From Lachnospiraceae bacterium (GTDB taxonomy: Bacteria > Bacillota > Clostridia > Lachnospirales > Lachnospiraceae), in NCBI GenBank assembly GCA_910575835.1, contig CAJTGB010000016.1:40075-104074 (forward strand): a stretch of 64,000 nt of DNA, in the 5' to 3' direction. The translations under genes were made by a program, and so were the position numbers. Positions within the stretch are counted from its first letter, which is position 1, and every line of letters begins with the position of its first letter. This document shows positions 27,351 through 35,980 of this stretch, piece by piece. The notes beneath the pieces were generated by a model, which was given only the letters and a program-made list of their open reading frames with translations, was not told the origin of the DNA and did no database searches.

Positions 27351-27379
27351 TTGTCTGTCAGCGCTGTTTCCTCTATAAT
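27351..27379 (+). promoter_or_regulatory. Promoter of the flavin-fold protein gene
   Basis: TTGTCT (27351-27356), 17 bp, then perfect TATAAT (27374-27379), 35 nt before the start codon. Divergent from the ior promoter. Confidence 0.65.
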
Positions 27380-27414
27380 GATACCGGAACAGCTATAAAA
27401 TCGGAGGAGAACAA

Positions 27415-27894
27415 ATGCGAAGAGACGAAAGAGAAGTTAAGGATATGGCCAGGATCCGGGAGATCCTCGCGGCCTGCAAGGTATGCCGGCTTGGAATGAC
27501 GGATGAGACGGGACATGTCTATATCGTACCGATGAACTATGGATACTGCTTTGAAGATGACCGGCTTACCGTCTATTTCCACGGAGCCGGCGAAGGGAAG
27601 AAGCTTGAGCTCCTTAAGAAAAACCCTAAGGTCGGCGTTGAATTAGACTGCGGCCACGATCTTGCAGCGGGGAAGCTAGCCTGCCAATACAGCTACCGCT
27701 ATGCCAGCATAATCGGGAACGGAACGGCAGCAATCGTCACAAAGCCGGAGGATAAGCAAAAGGCTCTTGCCCTGATCATGAAGCATCAGACCGGAAAAGA
27801 CTTTTCAGAGTTCGAGACCAATCCCAAACTGGAAAAGGCTGTTACGGTCATCCGCGTAGACGTAAGGGAATATTCCTGCAAGCAGAACGTATAA
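27415..27894 (+). CDS. Pyridoxamine 5'-phosphate oxidase-fold flavoprotein (NimA-like)
   Basis: 159 residues with the split-barrel flavin fold: VCRLGMTDETGHVYIVPMNYGY, then LTVYFHGAGEGKKLELLKKNPKVGVELD and ASIIGNGTAAIV. Relatives bind FMN, and some reduce nitroimidazoles; substrate unknown here. The start ATG follows TCGGAGGAGAACAA. Single gene, with its stop 62 bp from the convergent methyltransferase. The short gap contains a 24-nt direct repeat. Confidence 0.88.
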   Translation: MRRDEREVKDMARIREILAACKVCRLGMTDETGHVYIVPMNYGYCFEDDRLTVYFHGAGEGKKLELLKKNPKVGVELDCGHDLAAGKLACQYSYRYASIIGNGTAAIVTKPEDKQKALALIMKHQTGKDFSEFETNPKLEKAVTVIRVDVREYSCKQNV

Positions 27895-27907
27895 CCGCAC
27901 AGCTGAT

Positions 27908-27965
27908 GCACATGCAGACAAGCTGCCCTCTGCCGTCCGGTGCACATGCCGACAAGCTACCCTCT
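27908..27965. repeat. Pair of 24-nt direct repeats
   Basis: GCACATGCAGACAAGCTGCC plus CTCT (27908-27931) and a second copy differing at two bases (27942-27965), 34 bp apart. The second copy covers the stop codon of the convergent methyltransferase. The core CAGACAAGCTGCCCT recurs exactly near prfA at 46587-46601. Confidence 0.8.
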
Positions 27966-28523
27966 CTTGAACACGAACACCGGCATCGGAGGACAGTTTT
28001 CCCGGTTGTAGTATTCATTAACGATCACTGTATACTCCCGTGCCGGAAGCGTTCTAAGGAGACATAGAATCCTCTCCTTCTCCTCGAATCCAGTGTCCCC
28101 TCCGCTGTAGATACACAGACTCATCATTCCGCCGGGTTTTAAGATCTTAAGCCCTCTCCTGACCGCTTCCGTACTGGTCTCTGCTGACGTTGCGATTCTG
28201 TGGTCTCCTCCGGGCAGATACCCGAAGTTGAAGCAGATCACATCCGCGGTCTCTTCTCCTGCGTACCTGTCCATATGCTCGTGTCCGTCAAGAATCAATT
28301 CTGCAAGGTGATCCATTCCCACTTCCTGAAGCTTCGCTTCTGTAATCCGAAGAGCCTCTTCCTGAATATCGAACGCCAGCACCCTGCCGTTCTCCTTCGC
28401 AAGGCGGCAGAGCATCAGCGTATCATTTCCCTTTCCCATCGTTGCGTCGATATAAAAGCCTCCTTCTGATGCCTGAGATCTTATGATCTCATGGCACCAG
28501 TCTGTAATCTGTGACGGTCTCAA
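27957..28523 (-). CDS. mnmM: tRNA wobble-uridine methyltransferase, YtqB/MnmM family
   Basis: Class I SAM-dependent methyltransferase, about 188 residues. Motif I is FYIDATMGKGNDT, then RVLAFDIQEEAL; the catalytic region is FNFGYLPGGDH and the C-terminus EYYNRENCPPMPVFVFKR. This matches Bacillus YtqB, shown to methylate the wobble uridine side chain (MnmM). I prefer a TTG start at 28523 because GGGGAGGA lies 11 nt upstream; an ATG at 28550 would add nine residues but has no ribosome site. The likely partner, a YtqA/MnmL radical SAM protein, is at 50.4 kb. Confidence 0.82.
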   Translation of the reverse strand: MRPSQITDWCHEIIRSQASEGGFYIDATMGKGNDTLMLCRLAKENGRVLAFDIQEEALRITEAKLQEVGMDHLAELILDGHEHMDRYAGEETADVICFNFGYLPGGDHRIATSAETSTEAVRRGLKILKPGGMMSLCIYSGGDTGFEEKERILCLLRTLPAREYTVIVNEYYNRENCPPMPVFVFKRG

Positions 28524-28684
28524 TGTTCTTGTTTCCTCCCCGATCCGCATATAAATCGCATATTTTTTATTCGATCATTATCGTTTCATTAGAATTAATA
28601 ATATTATTTTAGAAACTTATTAATTTCTATAGATATTTTTTACATCCACCAACACTGAACAGATAAGCGCTTGCAGATCAAAAC

Positions 28685-31600
28685 TTACAGATCAAACAGC
28701 GACAACTGGTTCGATTCCGGCAAGCCTTCAAGAATACCAAGCTTGACCATATAATCGATCACCGTCTTACTCGCCTTCGTTCTCTGCCGGAAATCATCCA
28801 GCGACAGATATGTTCCGTCCTTCGATGCCTCTTCCACCGCTTCCGCCGCCTTCTCTCCGAGACCTTCGATACTGATCAGCGGCGGCATCAGCTTCCCGTC
28901 CACGATCAGGAATTTCGATGCCTTCGCCCGATAGATATCCATCGGTGTAAAATCATACCCTCTGGCATACATCTCCTGCACGATACGCATATCCTTCACC
29001 GTATCCTGCTCCTTCTTGCTCAGAGAATCCGACCGTCTGTTGTATTCATCAAGATGATACTTAAGCCTTTCCTTCCCCTGGCACATCAATTCATAAGAAA
29101 ACGCATCCGCACGGATTCCAAAATACGCCCCGTAATAGGCCAACGGATAATTGATCTTGCAGTAAGCGATCCGGTATGCCATCATAACATAAGCCGCCGC
29201 ATGGGCCTTCGGGAACATATATTTGATCTTCTCACAGGACCAGATATACCAGTCCGGTATGCCGTTAGCCTTCATATCTTCCTTAAACTGGGGCCATTCC
29301 TTGCATTTCCCCTTCGCAACGGTTCCCTTCCTGACTCTCTCCATGATCGTGAAGGACTGCTCGCTGTCCATCCCCTTATTGATCAGATAGGTCATAATGT
29401 CGTCTCGGGTACAGATCGCCGTGGAGATCGTCGCCTTCCCGCTCTTGATCAACTCCTGGGCATTGTTAAGCCATACATCCGTACCATGGGACAGCCCTGA
29501 GATACGGATCAGGTCTGAGAGGGTCTGCGGCTTGGTGTCCACAACCATCTGGATAACAAAGTCCGTCCCAAACTCCGGGATTCCAAGACATCCTACCGGA
29601 CAGCCTCCAATATCATCCGACGTGATCCCCAGCGCAGAGGTATCATGGAACAGGGATATCACTCCCTTATCATCCAGCGGGATATCCGTCGCAACGAACC
29701 TATTGTCCGTCTCATTGTACTCATTGTCCATCTCCGGGGAGTTAATATATTCTTCCAGAGTCTTGATCATAGTCGGATCATCATGTCCCAGGATATCAAG
29801 CTTCAAAAGGTTATGATCGATGGAATGATAGTCAAAGTGCGTCGTCACGATATCCGTTGTCGTATCATTGGCCGGATGCTGCACCGGCGTAAAGGTATTG
29901 ATCTCTTCCCCCAGAGGAAGAACGATGATACCGCCCGGATGCTGCCCGGTACTCCTTCGGATCCCTGTACATCCAAGCACGATCCGGTCGATCTCACATT
30001 TGCGCTTACCCTGTCCCCGCTCGGTAAAATAATTCTTCACGTATCCGAACGCCGTCTTATCCGCCAGCGTTCCGATGGTTCCGGCCCGGTATGTCTGTCC
30101 GGCACCAAAGATGACTTCCGTGTACTTGTGGGCATTACTCTGATAATCACCGGAGAAATTCAGGTCGATATCCGGTTCTTTATTCCCCTTAAATCCCAGG
30201 AACGTCTCGAACGGAATGTCGAATCCGTCCTTCTTAAGAGGCTTGCCGCAGACCGGGCACGCCTTATCCGGCATATCCCATCCGCAGCCTCCGGCATAGG
30301 AGCGCACCTCCTCGGAATCAAAATCACTGTAATGGCAGTTCTCGCAGTAATAGTGCGGACTTAAGGGATTGACCTCTGTAATTCCCGCCATGGTAGCGAC
30401 AAAGGATGAGCCGACCGAACCTCTGGAACCGACAAGATAACCGTCTTCGTTGGATTTCCACACCAATTTCTGCGCAATGATATACATTACGGCAAACCCG
30501 TTGGAGATGATCGAATTCAGCTCCCTCTCCAGCCTCTCTGTAACCACGGGCGGCAGCTCTTCCCCATACATGGAATGCGCCTTCTGATAACAGATCTCCC
30601 GAAGCAGCTTGTCCGAATCCGGGATTACGGGAGGGCATTTGTCCGGGCGCACCGGCGTGATCTTCTCCACCATATCCGCGATCCGGTTAGGATTATCGAT
30701 GACGATCTCCTTCGCCTTGGCGGAACCGAGATATTCGAACTCCTCTAACATCTCCTCCGTAGTGCGAAGGAACAGAGGCGACTGATTATCCGCATCCGAG
30801 AATCCCTTACCCGCCATAATGATCCGCCGGTATACTTCATCATCCGGATCCATGAAATGCACATCGCAGGTCGCAACCACCGGCTTGTTGAACCGCTCTC
30901 CAAGCTCCACGATCTGACGGTTCAGATTCTTTAAGTCGTCCTCGTTCTGAACCTTCGTGATCTTATCGCTTGCGATCATAAACCGGTTGTTTCCGAGAGG
31001 CTGGATCTCCAGATAATCATAGAAGTTCACGATCTTCGCGATCCGCTGCTCTGATTTCTCGTTTAAGATTGCCTGGTACAGCTCTCCCGCCTCACAGGCG
31101 CTTCCAACGATCAAACCCTCCCGGTACTTCGACAGCTCACTCTTAGGAATCCTTGGGCGGCGCGCATAATATTCCAGATGTGATTTGGATATCAGCGTAT
31201 AGAGATTCACTCTCCCCACTTCATTTTTGGCCAGGATGATCACATGGTAGGTCGGCAGCTTCTTGACCGAATCTTTATTATTTGCCCCAAAATGATTCAG
31301 CTTCGTAAGGTTCGTGACATTCCGCTCCCGCAGCATCTCCGCGAACCTGACGAAGATCTCTGCCGCAGCATCAGCGTCATCCACCGCCCGGTGATGGTTC
31401 TCCAGGGAAATGTGGAGTGCGTTCGCTACCACATTCAATTTGAACTTCGACAATGTCGGGAGAAGGATCCTTGCCATGGCAACCGTATCCACTGAAGTAA
31501 AATCCGGCACAATATCCTGATACCTGCAATTCTGCTCGATAAATCCCACATCAAAGGATGCATTATGCGCCACCAGCACCGCATCCCCGATGAATTCAAG

Positions 31601-33286
31601 GAACTCAGGAAGAACCGTCTCTATATCCGGCGCATCCATCACCATCTGATCCGTGATACTGGTAAGCTGAGTGATCTGGAACGGGATCGGAACTCTGGGA
31701 TTCACAAATGTGCTGAACCTGTCCGTAATCTTCCCCTGCTCCACCTTCACGGCGCCGATCTCAATAATCTTATCCTTGATAGGGCTGAACCCTGTCGTCT
31801 CCAGATCGAACACCACATAGACATCGTTTAAAGACTGCCCCTTCTCATTGACCGCCACATCCGTCAAGTCGTCCACCAGATACCCTTCGACCCCATAGAT
31901 CACCTTGAACGGATCATCCTTGTCAAGCCTCTCAATATAGTGATTCGCATCCGTAAATGCCTGCACGACACCGTGATCCGTGATCGCAAGCGCCTTATGG
32001 CCCCAATCGTGAGCGCGCTTCAGCAGGTTCTGCACTTCCGTCACGCCGTCCATATCGCTCATCTTCGTATGGCAGTGCAGCTCCACTCGCTTCTCCAGAG
32101 CCGTATCCTTCCTCGACTCCGTGAAATCTGCGATCTTCTTGATACCTGCAACCGAAGATATGGTCAGCTCCCCGTCGAATTTGTCAATATTCGTCACGCC
32201 CTTGATCTTCAGAAACGCCCCCATCTTCACCTCAGCCAGAAGATCCGGCAACTGGTCATTACTGATAAACATCTTGACGCCGATCGTATCCGTAAAATCC
32301 GTCACGGCAAACATCACGATCGTCTTCTCATTGCGGATCTCGCGGGTATCAAAATTAATCACCTTCCCCCGGAAGGTGATCTCTCCCATCTCGCCGACTA
32401 CCTGCCGAAGCTCCATCGGCTCATCGTCAAAGTCCCGTCCATAGATCATATTCGGGTCGTTCGAACGCCTGCTGTAAGAGAAGCTTCCCCGCGGTCCGCT
32501 TCCTTTCGCGCCTTTTCCGAATCCTGTCTTCTGATAGGATGCTTCTTTAGAAGCGTTCTTCGGCTGTCCCTTCAAGCCGCCGGATGCTCCCTCTGACTGT
32601 GCAAGAGTTTTCGGTCTCCCTGCAGATCTTCCGTTTCCCGCATCTGCATTATTTCCTCCCTCTTTGACCGTCTCCTGCTCCTTCTTAAGCTTACTTTCTT
32701 CCCTAACGGCCGCTGTCTGTTCAAGGATCGCATCGACTTCCTGCCTGATCCTCGCCTCATTATACTTAAGCTTGCTCTCCTTCGGCTTCTCATACAACAC
32801 CTGAATCTCTATGGGTCTTCCGAATCTATGCCGGAATACATCCGTAAGATAAGCGGTGATAGACTCCTTCTTCCCCTGCGCCACAATAGAATCCTTAAGC
32901 GTAAGGCACAGAATGTTCCCTTCCCTGAACTCATACTTAGAATTCTGAAGCATGCTGCGCTCCACCACGCTCTTTTGGTCAAGCTCCAGAAGAAAACTGT
33001 CGAAATACTCATTCATCAGATTCTCCGGTGTATACTGCTTCGACAATTCATACTGTTCCTTCACTTCAATCTGGATATAGCTGCGTCCAAACAACTGCTC
33101 CTTAAGCCGTCTCTCCACCTCATATACGCATCTCTTCGGGATCAGATGCCGGCTTAACAGATGTACCTTAATAAAATCACGGTCCGAGTTGGTCGTCACC
33201 TTGCTGACCTCTACCTCATCGAACATCCTGCCGATCTCTTCATCGACTTTTAATGTCGGAAATACTTCAAAGAACGGTTTACTCAT
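28685..33286 (-). CDS. polC: DNA polymerase III alpha subunit, PolC type
   Basis: Main replicative polymerase of low-GC Gram-positives, 1533 residues. Order: N-terminal domain, a low-complexity Gly/Ser/Lys linker (about residues 205-280), OB fold, PHP domain (VELHCHTKMSDMDGVTEV) interrupted by a DnaQ-like 3'-5' exonuclease (VFDLETTGFSPIKDKIIEIGAV), then the polymerase palm and fingers with DIDLNFSGDYQ, and a C-terminal region ending in the beta-clamp motif QLSLFDL. The start overlaps the end of ispG by 8 bp. The zinc module CENC...CPVCGKP is present. Confidence 0.97.
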   Translation of the reverse strand: MSKPFFEVFPTLKVDEEIGRMFDEVEVSKVTTNSDRDFIKVHLLSRHLIPKRCVYEVERRLKEQLFGRSYIQIEVKEQYELSKQYTPENLMNEYFDSFLLELDQKSVVERSMLQNSKYEFREGNILCLTLKDSIVAQGKKESITAYLTDVFRHRFGRPIEIQVLYEKPKESKLKYNEARIRQEVDAILEQTAAVREESKLKKEQETVKEGGNNADAGNGRSAGRPKTLAQSEGASGGLKGQPKNASKEASYQKTGFGKGAKGSGPRGSFSYSRRSNDPNMIYGRDFDDEPMELRQVVGEMGEITFRGKVINFDTREIRNEKTIVMFAVTDFTDTIGVKMFISNDQLPDLLAEVKMGAFLKIKGVTNIDKFDGELTISSVAGIKKIADFTESRKDTALEKRVELHCHTKMSDMDGVTEVQNLLKRAHDWGHKALAITDHGVVQAFTDANHYIERLDKDDPFKVIYGVEGYLVDDLTDVAVNEKGQSLNDVYVVFDLETTGFSPIKDKIIEIGAVKVEQGKITDRFSTFVNPRVPIPFQITQLTSITDQMVMDAPDIETVLPEFLEFIGDAVLVAHNASFDVGFIEQNCRYQDIVPDFTSVDTVAMARILLPTLSKFKLNVVANALHISLENHHRAVDDADAAAEIFVRFAEMLRERNVTNLTKLNHFGANNKDSVKKLPTYHVIILAKNEVGRVNLYTLISKSHLEYYARRPRIPKSELSKYREGLIVGSACEAGELYQAILNEKSEQRIAKIVNFYDYLEIQPLGNNRFMIASDKITKVQNEDDLKNLNRQIVELGERFNKPVVATCDVHFMDPDDEVYRRIIMAGKGFSDADNQSPLFLRTTEEMLEEFEYLGSAKAKEIVIDNPNRIADMVEKITPVRPDKCPPVIPDSDKLLREICYQKAHSMYGEELPPVVTERLERELNSIISNGFAVMYIIAQKLVWKSNEDGYLVGSRGSVGSSFVATMAGITEVNPLSPHYYCENCHYSDFDSEEVRSYAGGCGWDMPDKACPVCGKPLKKDGFDIPFETFLGFKGNKEPDIDLNFSGDYQSNAHKYTEVIFGAGQTYRAGTIGTLADKTAFGYVKNYFTERGQGKRKCEIDRIVLGCTGIRRSTGQHPGGIIVLPLGEEINTFTPVQHPANDTTTDIVTTHFDYHSIDHNLLKLDILGHDDPTMIKTLEEYINSPEMDNEYNETDNRFVATDIPLDDKGVISLFHDTSALGITSDDIGGCPVGCLGIPEFGTDFVIQMVVDTKPQTLSDLIRISGLSHGTDVWLNNAQELIKSGKATISTAICTRDDIMTYLINKGMDSEQSFTIMERVRKGTVAKGKCKEWPQFKEDMKANGIPDWYIWSCEKIKYMFPKAHAAAYVMMAYRIAYCKINYPLAYYGAYFGIRADAFSYELMCQGKERLKYHLDEYNRRSDSLSKKEQDTVKDMRIVQEMYARGYDFTPMDIYRAKASKFLIVDGKLMPPLISIEGLGEKAAEAVEEASKDGTYLSLDDFRQRTKASKTVIDYMVKLGILEGLPESNQLSLFDL

Positions 33287-34334
33287 TCCAGTGCAACAAC
33301 TCCTGTCTCAATGTCTCCAATAGCTGGTCTTCCTTAACCTTCTTAACTACTTCGCCCTTCCTGATCAATAATCCCTCGCCGATACCGCCTGCAATACCGA
33401 TATCCGCCTCCTTGGCCTCGCCCGGTCCATTAACCACACAGCCCATGACCGCTACCTTGATGTCGAGAGGGATATCCTCAACCATCTTCTCAACCTGATT
33501 GGCAAGAGCGATCAGATCGATCTTAGTCCTACCGCAGGTGGGGCAGGATACGACCTCGATACCGCCCTTTCTTAATCCCAGCGTCTTAAGGATCAGCCTT
33601 GCAGACCGGATCTCTTCTGCCGGGTCCCCGGTCAGGGATACCCGGATCGTATCGCCGATTCCCTGGCTTAAGATCAGCCCCAATCCTATGGACGACTTAA
33701 TATTTCCCGCCAGAAGCGTCCCCGCCTCCGTGATACCTACGTGCAGCGGATAGATACATTCCCTGGCAATCAGTTCGTGAGCCCGGACACACATCATGAC
33801 GTCTGAGGACTTGATGCTGACCACCAGATCGTCATATCCCATCCGCTCGATCATGCGTACCTTGTCCATGGCGCTCTCTACCAGGCCCTCTGCCGTAACT
33901 CCTCCGTAACGCTCGATCAGGTGCTTCTCCAGCGAACCGCTGTTCACTCCCACCCGGATCGGGACCCGGTGCTCCCTCGCCTTGTCCACCACAGCCCGAA
34001 CCCGGTCCTCAGTACCGATATTTCCCGGATTGATCCGAATCTTGTCCGCGCCATGCTCGATCGCGGCAATCGCAAGCCGGTAATCAAAATGAATGTCCGC
34101 AACCAACGGAATATGGATCTTCTCCTTGATCTTCGGGAGCGCCAAAGCCGCCTCCATGGTCGGCACCGCACAGCGGATGATCTCACATCCGGCCTTCTCA
34201 AGCGCTAAGATCTGCGCCGCGGTCGCATCTGCATCCTCGGTCTTCGTATTCGTCATGGACTGGATCGCAACAGGGCTTCCGCCTCCGATCACCACATCCT
34301 TGATCCTGACCTTCTTTGTCTCATTCCTTAACAT
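33279..34334 (-). CDS. ispG: 4-hydroxy-3-methylbut-2-enyl diphosphate synthase
   Basis: Iron-sulfur enzyme of the MEP isoprenoid pathway that converts MEcPP to HMBPP. 351 residues. Cluster cysteines are in VSCPTCGRTKIDL and GCVVNGPGEAKEADIG. The N-terminal barrel shows GGGSPVAIQSMTNTKTED and PLVADIHFDYRLA. I start at the ATG 34334 with GAGAGGAGA upstream; the frame is open further to 34409 but without a ribosome site. It overlaps polC by 8 bp. No dxr or rseP neighbours here. Confidence 0.95.
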   Translation of the reverse strand: MLRNETKKVRIKDVVIGGGSPVAIQSMTNTKTEDADATAAQILALEKAGCEIIRCAVPTMEAALALPKIKEKIHIPLVADIHFDYRLAIAAIEHGADKIRINPGNIGTEDRVRAVVDKAREHRVPIRVGVNSGSLEKHLIERYGGVTAEGLVESAMDKVRMIERMGYDDLVVSIKSSDVMMCVRAHELIARECIYPLHVGITEAGTLLAGNIKSSIGLGLILSQGIGDTIRVSLTGDPAEEIRSARLILKTLGLRKGGIEVVSCPTCGRTKIDLIALANQVEKMVEDIPLDIKVAVMGCVVNGPGEAKEADIGIAGGIGEGLLIRKGEVVKKVKEDQLLETLRQELLHWNE

Positions 34335-34430
34335 ATGTATTCCCGTCTCCTCTCTAATATTGTAAGGAAGAAAAGGGACTGCCACACTGCTGTAACAATC
34401 CCGCCTCATAATAATAAGCTGTTCAATAAG

Positions 34431-34889
34431 TTATTCTCTCACCAACACCAACTGCTCGCCGTACTCCCTCTCCGTCAATGTCAGATATTCCTGATCCACA
34501 CTGTAATCGAAGGTTGTGACCACCGACTTCAGCGCATTCCTGATCTCCTCTTCCGTATACTGCCCCTGCGACTGCTCTGCAAGCTTCTGGAAACCGGATT
34601 CATCAGCCATGATCGTAATCGTCTTCTCATCCTTATTCAGGGTGTACTTCATAGCTACGTTCATGCCGGCAGCTTCTTCCGCATCCGAGAGCGAAAATAC
34701 CATCGTCCCATCCTTTGAGATGGACATATCAAAACTCCCGTCTTCATCCGCCCATTCACCTTCCAAAGGGTTCGTTGTGAATAACTTCATCAGAAGCAGG
34801 ATCACTCCTACTATGATCAAGACAGATGAGACCGTCATTACGATCCTCCAGATCTGACTTCTCTTTGCTTCGTCATTTTTTGCAATCAT
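34431..34889 (-). CDS. Single-pass membrane protein, hypothetical
   Basis: 152 residues: short cytoplasmic N-terminus, one membrane helix (VMTVSSVLIIVGVILLLMKL, residues 17-36), then an extracellular part beginning NPLEGEWADEDGSFDMSISKDG. That outer part resembles small lipocalin-like or DUF5640-type beta domains, which often follow a G-W motif of this kind, but I cannot be sure. It lies in the run from murT to polC, 96 bp before ispG. Function unknown. Confidence 0.75.
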   Translation of the reverse strand: MIAKNDEAKRSQIWRIVMTVSSVLIIVGVILLLMKLFTTNPLEGEWADEDGSFDMSISKDGTMVFSLSDAEEAAGMNVAMKYTLNKDEKTITIMADESGFQKLAEQSQGQYTEEEIRNALKSVVTTFDYSVDQEYLTLTEREYGEQLVLVRE

Positions 34890-34960
34890 CTGTCCAATTC
34901 CCCCGCTCTCTTTCTATCCGTTTCATTCATTATATGTGCTTTCTCAATAAGTGTCAACGT

Positions 34961-35194
34961 CTAACCTTCCGTCTCCACCAGAAGATAGAAGCCCTTATCC
35001 GTCTTCTCGATCTTCTTTATCACGCCCTTGCGGGCAAGGATCCTCTCACTGGTCCTGTAGATCCCGGACATGGCAATAGAAGGCTCCACCAGATACGTGT
35101 ACTGTCCCGTTACGGCGCTTCTCTCACTGATCTCGACCTCCTGCCCTTCTTCCACCAAGCCCTCACGCTCCATCTTGAATCTGTCCTGCCTCAT
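34961..35194 (-). CDS. Small conserved-looking hypothetical protein
   Basis: 77 residues, acidic and basic residues mixed, no membrane helix or signal peptide. A strong ribosome site (AGAAGGGGAA) precedes the ATG, and the gene sits 48 bp after gatD on the same strand, which supports it being real. The sequence has a beta-rich look (VEEGQEVEISERSAVTGQYTYLV; KKIEKTDKGFYLLVE). No family recognised. Confidence 0.65.
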   Translation of the reverse strand: MRQDRFKMEREGLVEEGQEVEISERSAVTGQYTYLVEPSIAMSGIYRTSERILARKGVIKKIEKTDKGFYLLVETEG

Positions 35195-35242
35195 TTCCCC
35201 TTCTGCTCCCTTTCCTAGCCTTACTCTTCAAGTTGAGTTACA

Positions 35243-35980
35243 CTAACCCTTCACAAATCTATGATAAATATATGCATTGGCTTCTTTTTCCAGATGATCA
35301 TCCAGCGGTTCCAGCTTAACTTCGCCGTATTTTTTCTCCAGCGCCTTCCCGATCAGATGATCGCATATCTGCGGGTTCTTCGGAAGCAGCGGACCGTGCA
35401 GATAGGTGCCGATCACATTCTTATAGACAACTCCCTCGTATCCGCTCCTGCCGTCGTTGCCGGAGCCGTACAGCACTCTTCCAAAGGGCTGATTATCATT
35501 GATATAAGTCCTCCCGCCGTGATTCTCGAACCCTACCACCGGCATATCCGCAAGATCACTCTGAAGGACAATGTTATCGATCAGCCGTCCTTCCTCCTGT
35601 TCCGTATAGATATCTACCAGGTCAAGGCCTTCTATCGTCCCTGCATCTGTCTTATAATATTTCCCCAAGAGCTGGTAGCCGCCGCAGACCGCGATCACGA
35701 CTCCGTCATCTTCCACATAGCTCTTGAACTGCTCTTGAATCTCCAGGAGATTCCTGCACACGATCGCCTGTTCCCTGTCAGATCCGCCGCCGAGAAGCAC
35801 GATATCCAGTTTGGAGAAATCAATGGTATCCCCGGTGTTAAATTCTATCGTCTCAGCCTCGATCCCGCGCCAGATACACCTCTGCATCATACACGCAATA
35901 TTACCCCGGTCTCCGTACAGATTCAAAAGATCTGGATAGAGATGCCCGATGGTGATCTTCTTCCCAGTCACATCCGTCAC
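35243..35980 (-). CDS. gatD: Lipid II isoglutaminyl synthase, glutamine amidotransferase subunit
   Basis: Class I glutaminase of the CobB/CobQ type, 245 residues. The catalytic cysteine is in VIAVCGGYQLLGKYY (near residue 99) and the histidine in GTYLHGPLLPKNP (near residue 191). It supplies ammonia to MurT for amidating the glutamate of the peptidoglycan stem to isoglutamine. Its start overlaps the murT stop by four bases, typical of the pair. Confidence 0.93.
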   Translation of the reverse strand: MTDVTGKKITIGHLYPDLLNLYGDRGNIACMMQRCIWRGIEAETIEFNTGDTIDFSKLDIVLLGGGSDREQAIVCRNLLEIQEQFKSYVEDDGVVIAVCGGYQLLGKYYKTDAGTIEGLDLVDIYTEQEEGRLIDNIVLQSDLADMPVVGFENHGGRTYINDNQPFGRVLYGSGNDGRSGYEGVVYKNVIGTYLHGPLLPKNPQICDHLIGKALEKKYGEVKLEPLDDHLEKEANAYIYHRFVKG

